Shown one piece after another: positions 53,266-62,057 of a DNA stretch of 64,000 nucleotides (position 1 is the stretch's first letter; each line of letters opens with the position of its first letter). Origin of the DNA: Eubacterium ruminantium. Its GTDB lineage: Bacteria > Bacillota > Clostridia > Lachnospirales > Lachnospiraceae. The translations under genes and the position numbers were made by a program. The stretch spans positions 119,081 to 183,080 of the forward strand of contig FNUU01000007.1 of the NCBI GenBank assembly GCA_900108205.1, given 5' to 3'. A model generated the notes under the pieces. That model saw nothing but the letters and a program-made list of their open reading frames with translations, made no database searches and was not told where the DNA came from.

Positions 53266-53873
53266 TCTAATTTCATCAGACTGCTGATGCCGCCAAAGCA
53301 CACGGTACTGGTGATTCTGGAAAGTGTTTCAAGAGACATGGTACGGTCTGAATTGAACCAGTTCTGGTATACGGTAAATGTGCCTGAAAATACGAACTGG
53401 AGCATTATATCCAGTTCTTTTTCATTTACATCCCACTGTGAGAGGATTGCATCCTTGGTTTTGTTACGCAGCGATTCGGAAATCTTTGTAACAAGGCTTA
53501 CATTTCCGCTCATGGACAGAAGAGGGCTGTAGAAATCATAATCGCTGTTGATTATTGCTGTTAACTTATCAAAAAGCTTATATGGGTTGGTGAGTATAAA
53601 GATAAAATCAAGCTCGGTGAGGATATGCTCAACATTGTTAACTATCTCATCTTCAACTTCATCTACAAGCTCGTGTACTCCTGTATAATGATTATAAAAT
53701 GTTTTTCGGTTTATTTCCGCGCGTTGGATTATGTCGGTAACGGTAATATTTGCTACCTCCTTCTCTGCAAGAAGATGTGCAAATGCATTTCTGATGGCGC
53801 GCTTGGTTTTTATGACTCTGAGATCAGTTTTTTTTGAAGTATTATTATCTGTTGTATTTATTTTGTTGTTCAT
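53262..53873 (-). CDS. TetR-family transcriptional regulator
   Basis: A 203-residue regulator starting at ATG 53873; the longer frame to 53981 begins with a hydrophobic stretch and has no ribosome binding site. The helix-turn-helix is RAIRNAFAHLLAEKEVANIT followed by VTDIIQRAEINRKTFYNHYT. It is divergent from fakA (start 54085), which makes the lipid cluster a candidate target. Its stop codon overlaps that of the GH26 gene. Confidence 0.87.
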   Translation of the reverse strand: MNNKINTTDNNTSKKTDLRVIKTKRAIRNAFAHLLAEKEVANITVTDIIQRAEINRKTFYNHYTGVHELVDEVEDEIVNNVEHILTELDFIFILTNPYKLFDKLTAIINSDYDFYSPLLSMSGNVSLVTKISESLRNKTKDAILSQWDVNEKELDIMLQFVFSGTFTVYQNWFNSDRTMSLETLSRITSTVCFGGISSLMKLD

Positions 53874-54084
53874 GATAATACACATCCTTTGCGAAAAATG
53901 TTGCTTATTCCTCAAAATGCGATAAATCAAGAAATAAGAAACAAATACAAATAAAATAAGCAATTGCAATATAAAACACATATATTATAATTCTAAATGG
54001 GGGAATAAGTCAATTTTTGAAGCGTTTTCTTTTGGCGAATAGATACAAAATAAATACAAAAAATAAATCTTAAGTGAGGTTTTT
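53874..54084. promoter_or_regulatory. Divergent promoter region between TetR and fakA
   Basis: This 211-bp AT-rich region holds two arms of an inverted repeat, TTGCTTATT (53901-53909) and AATAAGCAA (53955-53963), 45 bp apart, which may be half-sites for the TetR protein. I see no gene here. Confidence 0.4.
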
Positions 54085-55746
54085 ATGAGCAGGGAAGTGT
54101 TGGATGGCAATACATTTGCCAATATGCTCCGAAGCGGAGCTGCAACATTAGGGGAAAAGCGAGAAGAAGTAAATCTTCTGAATGTTTTTCCTGTGCCGGA
54201 TGGTGATACCGGCGACAATATGTTTATGACCATTGATTCCGGTGCGGCTGAACTTATGGCAGGATCTGACGCATCTATTGATAAGGTTGCCGCAAATGCT
54301 GCAAAAGGAATGCTTCTTGGAGCAAGAGGTAATTCCGGAGTTATTCTCTCAAGAATATTTGCAGGAATAGCACATGGTATGGAGGGCTATGATAAGATAG
54401 ATATCAGCGGACTCTCCGAAGCGTTTAAATCCGGAGTGGATGAGGCCTACAGGGCGGTTTCCATGCCGGTTGAGGGAACGATACTTACGGTTTATAAGGA
54501 TGCTGTAAGATATGCATCCGAAAGGATAACTGAAGATAGTTCATTTGAAGATTTCTTTGATGATTTCCTGAAAGAGTGCCACTCTTCTCTGGAGAGAACG
54601 CCTGAGCTTTTGGCAGTTCTTAAAGAGTCCGGAGTTGTTGACAGTGGTGGAGCAGGATTTATCTATATCGTTGAAGGCATGAGAAAGGTTCTCGGCGGTG
54701 AAACGATTCTAAATAATACAGATGCGGTTAATTTGCAGAAAAAGCAATTGAATCTGTCTCTTTTTGATGAAAACAGCACGCTTGATTATGGTTATTGCAC
54801 GGAGTTTCTTCTCAGATTACAGAACAGTAAGCCTGACAGGGCATCATTTGATATTGATGAACTGATCAGCTTTCTGAATAGTATGGGAGATTCTGTTGTT
54901 GCATTCATGGAAGGAACGATAGTCAAGGTTCACGTCCATACAAAAACACCGGGAGCTGTTATCGAGCATTGCCAGAAATATGGCGAATTTTTAACCTTTA
55001 AAATGGAAAATATGACATTACAGCATCATGAAAATGATATCAGGAAGAATGCTGTAAAGGAAGTACGCACTGTTTCGAAGCCAAAGAAGAAATTTGGTAT
55101 TGTCAGTGTAGCGGCGGGAGATGGAGTAAAGGATATGTTCTATTCCCTTGGCTGTGACAAGGTTGTTGATGGCGGACAGAGTATGAATCCTTCTGCGGAG
55201 GATTTTGTAAAAGCTTTTGATGAAACAAATGCTGATATCATTTATGTATTTCCTAATAACAGCAATATTATCCTTACTGCTAAGCAGGCGGGAGAATTAT
55301 ACACCGATTCAGATATAAGAGTGATCCCAACCAAAACCATTGGTGAGGGATATGCAGCAGTATCGATGTTTGACGGCTGTTGTGAGCCGGACGATGTTGT
55401 AAATGAACTTACGGAGGTGGCTCAGGGAGTTGTTACAGGTATAGTTTCCAGAGCAAACAGGGGTACGGAGAAAGATGGCATTGCTATAAAGGAAGGCGAT
55501 TATATCGGATTCGTAAATGATACTATATATCTGGATAAAGCAGAAAGAACGGAGGCTATTACAGGACTTGCAGATGCTATAGGAGCCGGGGGATATGATA
55601 TAGCGCTGCTTATAGCAGGAAATGATGTGTCAAAGGATGAAGCAGACAGTATGCAGAGTCTTTTGGCAAAGAATTATAATAAGACGGAAGTTATCCTTAT
55701 TGATGGAAAACAGCCTATTTATGATTATATGCTTGTCTTGATGTAG
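54085..55746 (+). CDS. fakA: Fatty acid kinase catalytic subunit FakA (DAK2/YloV family)
   Basis: A 553-residue protein. The DAK2-type nucleotide site is VPDGDTGDNMFMT (about residue 37) and GARGNSGVILSRIFAG (about 78), and VDSGGAGFIYIVEG (about 190) closes the L domain. The C-terminal half includes a DegV-like region (GIVSVAAGDGVKDMF). FakA phosphorylates fatty acids presented by a FakB protein, giving acyl-phosphate. The matching FakB-type gene follows 29 bp downstream. Confidence 0.9.
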   Translation: MSREVLDGNTFANMLRSGAATLGEKREEVNLLNVFPVPDGDTGDNMFMTIDSGAAELMAGSDASIDKVAANAAKGMLLGARGNSGVILSRIFAGIAHGMEGYDKIDISGLSEAFKSGVDEAYRAVSMPVEGTILTVYKDAVRYASERITEDSSFEDFFDDFLKECHSSLERTPELLAVLKESGVVDSGGAGFIYIVEGMRKVLGGETILNNTDAVNLQKKQLNLSLFDENSTLDYGYCTEFLLRLQNSKPDRASFDIDELISFLNSMGDSVVAFMEGTIVKVHVHTKTPGAVIEHCQKYGEFLTFKMENMTLQHHENDIRKNAVKEVRTVSKPKKKFGIVSVAAGDGVKDMFYSLGCDKVVDGGQSMNPSAEDFVKAFDETNADIIYVFPNNSNIILTAKQAGELYTDSDIRVIPTKTIGEGYAAVSMFDGCCEPDDVVNELTEVAQGVVTGIVSRANRGTEKDGIAIKEGDYIGFVNDTIYLDKAERTEAITGLADAIGAGGYDIALLIAGNDVSKDEADSMQSLLAKNYNKTEVILIDGKQPIYDYMLVLM

Positions 55747-55775
55747 AAAGTCAGAGTGAACATGGGGAGGTTAAA

Positions 55776-56645
55776 ATGTTAGTTTTATTTACAGACACAG
55801 ATACGGATATTACTCCTAAGGAGGCGGAAGAATTTGGCTATAAACTTATCAGTATGCCCTACAGTATAGATAGTAAAACGACTTATCCTTATGTGGACTT
55901 TGATGAGTTTAAAGCACATGAATTTTATGAAATGCTGAGAAAGGGTGTTCTCCCGAATACCAGTGCAATAAGCAGGGAAAAATATATTGCATATTTTGAA
56001 CCGCATTTTGCAGCTGGAAATGATATACTTTATGTCCATTTTTCCAGAGCAATGTCAGCTACATTTGATGCTATGGATCAGGCGGTTGAACTTTTAAAGG
56101 AAAAATATCCTGACAGAAAATTTTACGAGATTGATACAAAGGGAATAACTATAGGAAGTCTGAATATACTAAAAGAAATCGGAGATATGTTTAAAGCCGA
56201 AAAGAACATTGAAGATGTTCTTAAATGGGCGGAAACAGAAGTTGATAAATTCGCAGTATATTTCTTCGCGGACGATCTGAAATTTTTTAAGCATAGCGGC
56301 CGCGTTTCCGGAATAGCCGGAACCATGGGAACACTGCTTGGCGTAAGACCAATAATATATATGGATAAAGATGGCAAGATGGTTTCCATAGGTAAAGAAA
56401 AGGGAAGAGAAAAGGCTATTGAAAAACTTCTCTATTATGTAAATGAACTTGGTGAAAATGTAACTGATCACAGAGTTATCATTGCTCATGCAGATGCACC
56501 CGAGCTTGCCCAAAGGCTGGCTGAGCTTTTAGTCGAAAGATACGGAGATAAGCTGAGACTTGAAATAACCAATGTTAATCCGACAGCAGGAAGTCATTGC
56601 GGACCTAATACTGTCGGCGTAAGTTTTCATGCAAAACATAGATAG
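55776..56645 (+). CDS. DegV family protein, FakB-type fatty acid-binding subunit
   Basis: A 289-residue DegV protein. The fold contacts are FTDTDTDITPKEAEEFG at the start, NTSAISREKYIAYFEP (about 61), VHFSRAMSATFDAM (about 86) and GRVSGIAGTMGTLLGVRPI (about 174). DegV/FakB proteins hold a fatty acid with its carboxylate exposed to FakA. Adjacent position to FakA supports this role. Specificity for a given acyl chain is unknown. Confidence 0.87.
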   Translation: MLVLFTDTDTDITPKEAEEFGYKLISMPYSIDSKTTYPYVDFDEFKAHEFYEMLRKGVLPNTSAISREKYIAYFEPHFAAGNDILYVHFSRAMSATFDAMDQAVELLKEKYPDRKFYEIDTKGITIGSLNILKEIGDMFKAEKNIEDVLKWAETEVDKFAVYFFADDLKFFKHSGRVSGIAGTMGTLLGVRPIIYMDKDGKMVSIGKEKGREKAIEKLLYYVNELGENVTDHRVIIAHADAPELAQRLAELLVERYGDKLRLEITNVNPTAGSHCGPNTVGVSFHAKHR

Positions 56646-56657
56646 GTGGGGAGAAAA

Positions 56658-57779
56658 ATGATTGAAGTCAGAGAAGTAAAAACAAAGAGGGAGAAAAAAG
56701 AATTCCTTGATTTTCCGCTCAGACTCTATAAGGGTAATCCTTATTTCGTACCTCCGCTTTACGGAGATGAGAAGAAGATATTTAATAAAGATTATGTGTA
56801 TTATGATACCTGCGAAGCGATATATTATAATGCATACAAGAATGGAAAGATAGCCGGTAGAATTTCCGGTATTCTTCAGAAAGCAAGTAATGAAAAGACA
56901 GGAGAGAAGAGAATCAGATTCACAAGATTTGATTCTATTAATGATATAAAGGTGGCAAAAGCGCTTTTTAATGCCGTTGAAAAGTGGGGCGTATCCAAGG
57001 GAATGGATACAATTTGCGGACCTCTCGGTTTTTCGGATCTTGAAAGAGAAGGGCTTCTTATTGAAGGCTTTAATGAACTTTCAACCTTTGAGGAGCAGTA
57101 TAATTATGACTATTATCCGACTCTTATAGAAAAATGCGGTTATGCAAAAGAAGTTGACTGGACAGAATGTAAGATTTATCCGCCGAAGGATGATGATGGT
57201 TCTTTAAGAAAGATAGCAGATTACATAATGAAGAGATATAATCTTCATTTTGGACCATCGAATTCAACACAGGATTTTCTGGATCGCTATGCAAACCAGT
57301 TTTTTGATCTGCTTGATATAGGCTACAAAGATATTTACGGGACTGTACCTTTAACTGAAGGAACAAAGAAAATGCTTATTGATAATTTCAAGCTTATCAT
57401 TGATATAAAGCATGTTGCTGTTGTACTTAATGAGAAGGATGAGGTTGTTTGCCTGGGACTCTGTTTTCCGTCGCTTTCAAAGGCGGTTCAGAAGTCATAT
57501 GGACATCTTACTCCGGCAGCTTTGGTAAGAATACTTAAGGCTATGAAGAAACCTAAGATACTTGATCTTGCTCTTATTGCAGTTGCTCCGGAATATATCA
57601 ACAGAGGAGTTAATGCCATTGTTACAGCGGAACTTCTGAGAATGCTTAAAGAGGACGGAGTCGAATATGCGGAAACCAATCTGAATCTGGAGAACAATTA
57701 TGCTATTCAGAATCAGTGGAAGAGATTTGATGCAGTGCAGCATAAGAGAAGACGTTCATATATAAAGAAAATAGTTTGA
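56658..57779 (+). CDS. GNAT-like protein in the fatty acid kinase cluster
   Basis: A 373-residue protein with a fold resembling acyltransferases of the GNAT superfamily: residues 1-160 form an N-terminal domain (LDFPLRLYKGNPYFVPPLYG) and 200-373 a second one with VAPEYINRGVNAIVTAELLRM. The exact activity is unknown. I chose ATG 56658, with GGTGGGGAG just upstream. Its position between fakB and plsX suggests a role in acyl transfer or membrane lipid synthesis, which is inference. Confidence 0.75.
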   Translation: MIEVREVKTKREKKEFLDFPLRLYKGNPYFVPPLYGDEKKIFNKDYVYYDTCEAIYYNAYKNGKIAGRISGILQKASNEKTGEKRIRFTRFDSINDIKVAKALFNAVEKWGVSKGMDTICGPLGFSDLEREGLLIEGFNELSTFEEQYNYDYYPTLIEKCGYAKEVDWTECKIYPPKDDDGSLRKIADYIMKRYNLHFGPSNSTQDFLDRYANQFFDLLDIGYKDIYGTVPLTEGTKKMLIDNFKLIIDIKHVAVVLNEKDEVVCLGLCFPSLSKAVQKSYGHLTPAALVRILKAMKKPKILDLALIAVAPEYINRGVNAIVTAELLRMLKEDGVEYAETNLNLENNYAIQNQWKRFDAVQHKRRRSYIKKIV

Positions 57780-57855
57780 TAAAGTGCATTGTATGAAGTT
57801 GTGTATATATTGACGTACATGGTTGTCATATATTGAAAAAACACGTGGAGGAAAA

Positions 57856-58866
57856 ATGAAGATAATAATCGATTGCCTGGGAGGAGATAACAGTCCTGAC
57901 GCAAATGTTGAAGGGGCTATACTGGCTATCAGAAAGCATCAGGATCTTTCGGTTGTCCTTACCGGAGATGAGAATAAGATAAAAGAAATCCTTAATAAAA
58001 GAAATCAGGGGATGGATCGGATAGAGATAGTTCACGCTCCGGATGTTATAACAGGAGAGGATAAGCCTACAGAGGCTGTCAGATTTAAAAAGGACAGCTC
58101 CATGATCAGAGCTATCAAGATCCTTCGTGAAGATGATTCGGCAGACGCTCTTGTTTCAAATGGGGCTACCGGTGCACTTGTGGCATCCACAGTACTTCGT
58201 ATTGGAAGAGTTGAAGGTGTAAGACGCCCGGTCTTCTGCCCTCTGGTTCCTAATATGAAGGGCGGAGTTGTAGGAATCTGTGACAGCGGCGCCAATCCGA
58301 CGGTTACTGCTGAAATGCTTCTCCAGTTTGCTGTTATGGGAAGTAAATATCTTGAAAATGTATATAAGATAAAAAATCCGAGGGTAGGTCTCCTTAATAT
58401 CGGTACTGAATCGGAAAAGGGAGATGATCTCAGAAGAGAAGCTTATAAGTTGCTTTCGGAGGCTAAGGGCATTAATTTTGCAGGTAACATGGAAGCCAGA
58501 GAATTATTGTCCGGAGATTTTGATCTTGTAGTATGTGATGGATTTTCTGGAAATGTTCTTGTGAAATCTGTTGAGGGAACAGCACTTATGCTCCTTAAAA
58601 AACTTAAGGAGGATATCTATTCCAAAAAGAAATATAAATTCGGTGCATTTTTCATGAGAAAGATGTTTGCTGAAGAAAAAGAATTTATGAATTATCAGAA
58701 TTATGGCGGAAGCGTAATGCTCGGAATTGAAAAGACCATAGTTAAAGGCCATGGAAGCAGTGACAGAAAGGCTGTTTTAAAATGTATAGATCAGGCATAC
58801 AGAATGGTTAAGAGTGGTCTTAATGAGAAGACAGCTAAAGCTATAAAGGATAATATGCCGGAGTAA
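57856..58866 (+). CDS. plsX: Phosphate acyltransferase PlsX
   Basis: A 336-residue soluble enzyme. The N-terminal IIIDCLGGDNSPDANVEGAI is the PlsX signature (normally D-x-MGGD; here CLGGD), with SNGATGALVASTVLRIGR at about 97 and VVCDGFSGNVLVKSVEG at about 229. PlsX interconverts acyl-ACP and acyl-phosphate, so it links the FakA product to phospholipid synthesis and to chain elongation. GTGGAGG supports ATG 57856. The acyl carrier protein gene follows. Confidence 0.93.
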   Translation: MKIIIDCLGGDNSPDANVEGAILAIRKHQDLSVVLTGDENKIKEILNKRNQGMDRIEIVHAPDVITGEDKPTEAVRFKKDSSMIRAIKILREDDSADALVSNGATGALVASTVLRIGRVEGVRRPVFCPLVPNMKGGVVGICDSGANPTVTAEMLLQFAVMGSKYLENVYKIKNPRVGLLNIGTESEKGDDLRREAYKLLSEAKGINFAGNMEARELLSGDFDLVVCDGFSGNVLVKSVEGTALMLLKKLKEDIYSKKKYKFGAFFMRKMFAEEKEFMNYQNYGGSVMLGIEKTIVKGHGSSDRKAVLKCIDQAYRMVKSGLNEKTAKAIKDNMPE

Positions 58867-59033
58867 TCTGTTTTGAATTCCATAAAGCATGCAGATATCC
58901 GGTTTATCAGGGATGTATAAATTATGCAGATATGTTTTAGAGCTGCATGAACCATCCGGATGTGTTGTTTTTGAAAGGTAATACTATTTAAAATTTAATA
59001 GAGTAATTGTTATTAAACATAGGAGGTTTAAAA

Positions 59034-59261
59034 ATGTTCGAAGAGGTAAAGGAGATACTTATCAGACAGTTAAGGCTTAAAAATGTGGAGGTTCGTCCGG
59101 ACTCAAATATAAAGGAGGACCTTGGAGCAGATTCGGTGGATATTCTTCAACTGCTTATGACTCTTGAAGAGGAGCATGGTATAGTAATTCCGGATGAGAA
59201 ACTGGCAAATTTTGTTATAGTTCAGGATGTTGTTGATTACTTGGAAGAACAGAAAAAATGA
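59034..59261 (+). CDS. Acyl carrier protein
   Basis: A 75-residue acyl carrier protein. The phosphopantetheine attachment serine lies in DLGADSVDILQLLMTLEEEH at about residue 35. AGGAGGT at 59020-59026 supports ATG 59034. It is the expected partner of PlsX. The length and charge pattern are ordinary. The gene overlaps the PAP2 gene by 4 bp. Confidence 0.92.
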   Translation: MFEEVKEILIRQLRLKNVEVRPDSNIKEDLGADSVDILQLLMTLEEEHGIVIPDEKLANFVIVQDVVDYLEEQKK

Positions 59262-59947
59262 AAAAAGAAGAATTAAAAAGGGACTTTTTGGAATATTATG
59301 AAGGGTTTAAACTGAAGAATATTACGAGTCCGAAATACAGGCATCTGTTTCTGATATTATTCTGGCCGTTTTATCTTATTAACTTTTTTACGATTGAGAG
59401 GATTGCCTCTACGGATTATCATGTTATTCATTGCGTTTTGGATGATATAATACCCTTCAATGAATATTTCATTATTCCTTATGTAATATGGTATCCATTC
59501 TGGATATCTATGCTGTTATATTCGGTATTATTTGAGGTGGAAACCTTTAAAAAGACAATGAAGTATTTCATTTTGACCTATTCAATCTCGCTTACTGTAT
59601 ACGCATTATGGCATTCGGGACATAACATGTGGCCGAAAACATTTCCGCATGATAATTTCTGTACATGGCTTACGCAAAGAATATATGCGGCAGATTACAA
59701 TACGAATATATGTCCGTCGGATCATGTTATCGGAGCGTTTGCGGTTGTTTTTGCGGCGGCAGATTCAAAACGGCTGTCAAACAGACTTGCTATGACAGTG
59801 ATACTTACCATAGCTATACTGATTACACTTTCGATCTGTTTTGTCAAACAGCATTCTGCTCTGGATATCCTGGCGGCGGCTCCGGTTGTTCTGCTTGGAT
59901 ATTATGTATGTTTTTTCAGGGCTAAAAGAAAAGAAAAAACAAAATGA
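59258..59947 (+). CDS. PAP2-family membrane phosphatase
   Basis: A 229-residue membrane protein with about six helices. The active-site motifs are NICPSDHVIGAFAV (motif 2, about residue 151) and VKQHSALDILAAAPV (motif 3, about 193); motif 1 is less clear. Family members remove phosphate from phosphatidate or lipid diphosphates. It overlaps the acyl carrier protein gene by 4 bp, so it is probably the last gene of the lipid operon. Confidence 0.82.
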   Translation: MKKEELKRDFLEYYEGFKLKNITSPKYRHLFLILFWPFYLINFFTIERIASTDYHVIHCVLDDIIPFNEYFIIPYVIWYPFWISMLLYSVLFEVETFKKTMKYFILTYSISLTVYALWHSGHNMWPKTFPHDNFCTWLTQRIYAADYNTNICPSDHVIGAFAVVFAAADSKRLSNRLAMTVILTIAILITLSICFVKQHSALDILAAAPVVLLGYYVCFFRAKRKEKTK

Positions 59948-59969
59948 ATACATGAGGAAGGAAAGGATT

Positions 59970-61847
59970 ATGAGAAAAGAATTAGTACTTGCTTCATTTT
60001 TTTTGGCGGCGACTATAACATTTCCAGCGATGAGCAGGGTGAGCGCAAACGTAGTAACAGAGAAGGATAACGCCGGATATCTCAGTGTTGCTGAAAAAGA
60101 AGGCTGTACTACATTTTTGGATGCGGATGCGCCGGTGGAAGGTGATGATAAGGGTGACCTGACGACAGATGGCATGAAGCTGGTGATCTATGATAATCCA
60201 AAGGATACGAGAACCGGTATTCGCAAGGTTAAATATAAGAAATTAACATATGATAGATATTGTGGCTATTATTATGTGGAAAAAGAGGGACTTGTATTCC
60301 TGAAAAAAGGGCAAATACAGGATGAATTTTATGGCTTTGTAAGAAAGGATGATTATTATTACTTTGTTTCCGGAGGATGTGTTGATTATGACTGGCTCGG
60401 AGGCTATTACGGAACCGTTAAAGGGAAATATGGCTGCTGGTATGTAAAGCACGGCAAAGTCAATTTTGCATATACAGGATTTGAGGACAGTAATTCAGGC
60501 TCAGCTCGTTATTATGTAAAAGGCTTCAGCAATACGGAAGTCGAAGATGCGAAGCTGGTGACAGGAACTGTAAATGGAGTAAAAGGTACTTATCTTGTCA
60601 GATATGGTATGGTAACGTCCGGAAGCGGTGTATTTAAGGATTCTAAAGGTATTCTCAGACGTATAACCAACGGCAGAGTTGATAAAAAGTTTACAGGCTT
60701 TACAAAGGATGTATTTGGGGATAATAAAACATATTATCTGGTTGTAAACGGTGTCGTTAATCTTAATAGAACAGGAATATTTAAGGGACCGCTGGATGAC
60801 TATGGCTACTATTACGCTGATAAAACAAAGAGATGGTATGTAAAAAATGGCAAGGTCAGCTTTACGGATGATGTTGTTAAGGATTCATCAGGAAAATGGT
60901 GGAAGATAACCGAAGGCATGGTTGATACAGAATACTATGGCTACGCAAAGAATAGTAACGGCTGGTTCAGGATTGAAGCCGGAAAGGTTAATTTCAATGC
61001 AAATGGTTTCTACAGAAAAAATGATCAAGAGGATTTATGGTTTTATTGTGAGGGAGGCAAGATAAACTTTAGCTTTACCGGCGTGGCAAAGGTAAATGAA
61101 AATCATTTTGGGACCAATCAGATAGGCTCATGGATTTATGGTAAAAATGGTCAGTTTGATTCCTCATTTACAGGGCTCTGTAGTAATCAGAGCGGAACAT
61201 GGTGGGTTAATAAGGGAAAGATCAATTTCTCTGATGCCGGAATGCATATAGGCTACAAGAAGAGATATGTTATAAGAGGAAGTAAGGTAATTGCTGTTCT
61301 GGATGATTCTTACATGACCGATGCTGAGTGGAGAGCGATGCAGACCTTCCCGAAACAGGGTTATCTTGGAACTAAATCTACCATAGAAGAAACAGAACTT
61401 ATGTACATTAGAGCGGCTATTGAGAGAGCAAAATATTTTGCGCCTATGTATATTGCCGAGTTCGCGGCAAGAGGTATTCCGTACGATGAAACATTTGCAA
61501 CCATAATGGCAGCTACAAGGGTAGTAAGTGGATTTGCTAAGCAGGGCGTATATCAGTCGGATTATGATAGAAGTACATATTATCATAGAGCCTATGGTGT
61601 ATTTGTTACCGGACATTATACCTGCTCGGGAGAAACAAGGACAATGGTTCAGGTGCTTAAAGAAATGGGAATAACAGCTGAACATATAAATGAGGATCTT
61701 TATACTCATCAGTGGGCAGAGTTTAAATATGGCAATAAAACGGCATTTGCTGACGCTGATGCAGGAATGGCATGGTTCTGGGATGATATGGATGATGACG
61801 GATATGTCTGGTATTATGGCGGAGGAGTGCTTCTGGAAGCAGAATAG
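59970..61847 (+). CDS. Secreted protein with aromatic/glycine cell-wall-type repeats and a transglutaminase-like domain
   Basis: A 625-residue exported protein starting at ATG 59970, with AAAGGA upstream; the earlier in-frame extension lacks a start. The signal peptide ends near residue 25 (MSRVSANVV). Residues 60-450 contain about ten degenerate repeats of the type W-Y-V-K-x-GKVNF-x-Y-TGF, similar to choline/glucan-binding repeats. Residues 460-625 resemble a transglutaminase-like domain: the Cys of HYTCSGETRTMVQVLKEMGI (about 552), His of LYTHQWAEFKYGN (about 581) and Asp of FADADAG. It may crosslink or bind the cell wall. Confidence 0.85.
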   Translation: MRKELVLASFFLAATITFPAMSRVSANVVTEKDNAGYLSVAEKEGCTTFLDADAPVEGDDKGDLTTDGMKLVIYDNPKDTRTGIRKVKYKKLTYDRYCGYYYVEKEGLVFLKKGQIQDEFYGFVRKDDYYYFVSGGCVDYDWLGGYYGTVKGKYGCWYVKHGKVNFAYTGFEDSNSGSARYYVKGFSNTEVEDAKLVTGTVNGVKGTYLVRYGMVTSGSGVFKDSKGILRRITNGRVDKKFTGFTKDVFGDNKTYYLVVNGVVNLNRTGIFKGPLDDYGYYYADKTKRWYVKNGKVSFTDDVVKDSSGKWWKITEGMVDTEYYGYAKNSNGWFRIEAGKVNFNANGFYRKNDQEDLWFYCEGGKINFSFTGVAKVNENHFGTNQIGSWIYGKNGQFDSSFTGLCSNQSGTWWVNKGKINFSDAGMHIGYKKRYVIRGSKVIAVLDDSYMTDAEWRAMQTFPKQGYLGTKSTIEETELMYIRAAIERAKYFAPMYIAEFAARGIPYDETFATIMAATRVVSGFAKQGVYQSDYDRSTYYHRAYGVFVTGHYTCSGETRTMVQVLKEMGITAEHINEDLYTHQWAEFKYGNKTAFADADAGMAWFWDDMDDDGYVWYYGGGVLLEAE

Positions 61848-61865
61848 AATAATGGAATAAAAAAA

Positions 61866-61911
61866 GCGCAGGTGTTAAAAATGCTGATGATAATACCTGC
61901 GCTGTTTTATT
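61866..61911 (+). terminator. Rho-independent terminator
   Basis: GCGCAGGTGTTA (61866-61877) pairs with TAATACCTGCGC (61891-61902) with one mismatch, and TGTTTTATT follows. It ends the secreted protein gene. Confidence 0.85.
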
Positions 61912-62057
61912 AATAAAATAGTATGTAAAAATGCTGTTTTTTTACATTGTTGTTGAATAAATATGTAGGATTATGGTATAATTTAAACGATTACAGTAGT
62001 TATTATGGGAAGAATAAGTAAAAATGATATAGTGTTTAAAAGCTATGAGGAGAGATA

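Noticed and set aside
58872..58888. Fifth copy of the shared box, from TTTTGAATTCCATAAAG
   Set aside because: The palindrome is missing and the spacing to TTCCATAA differs from the four true copies, so this is a chance match.
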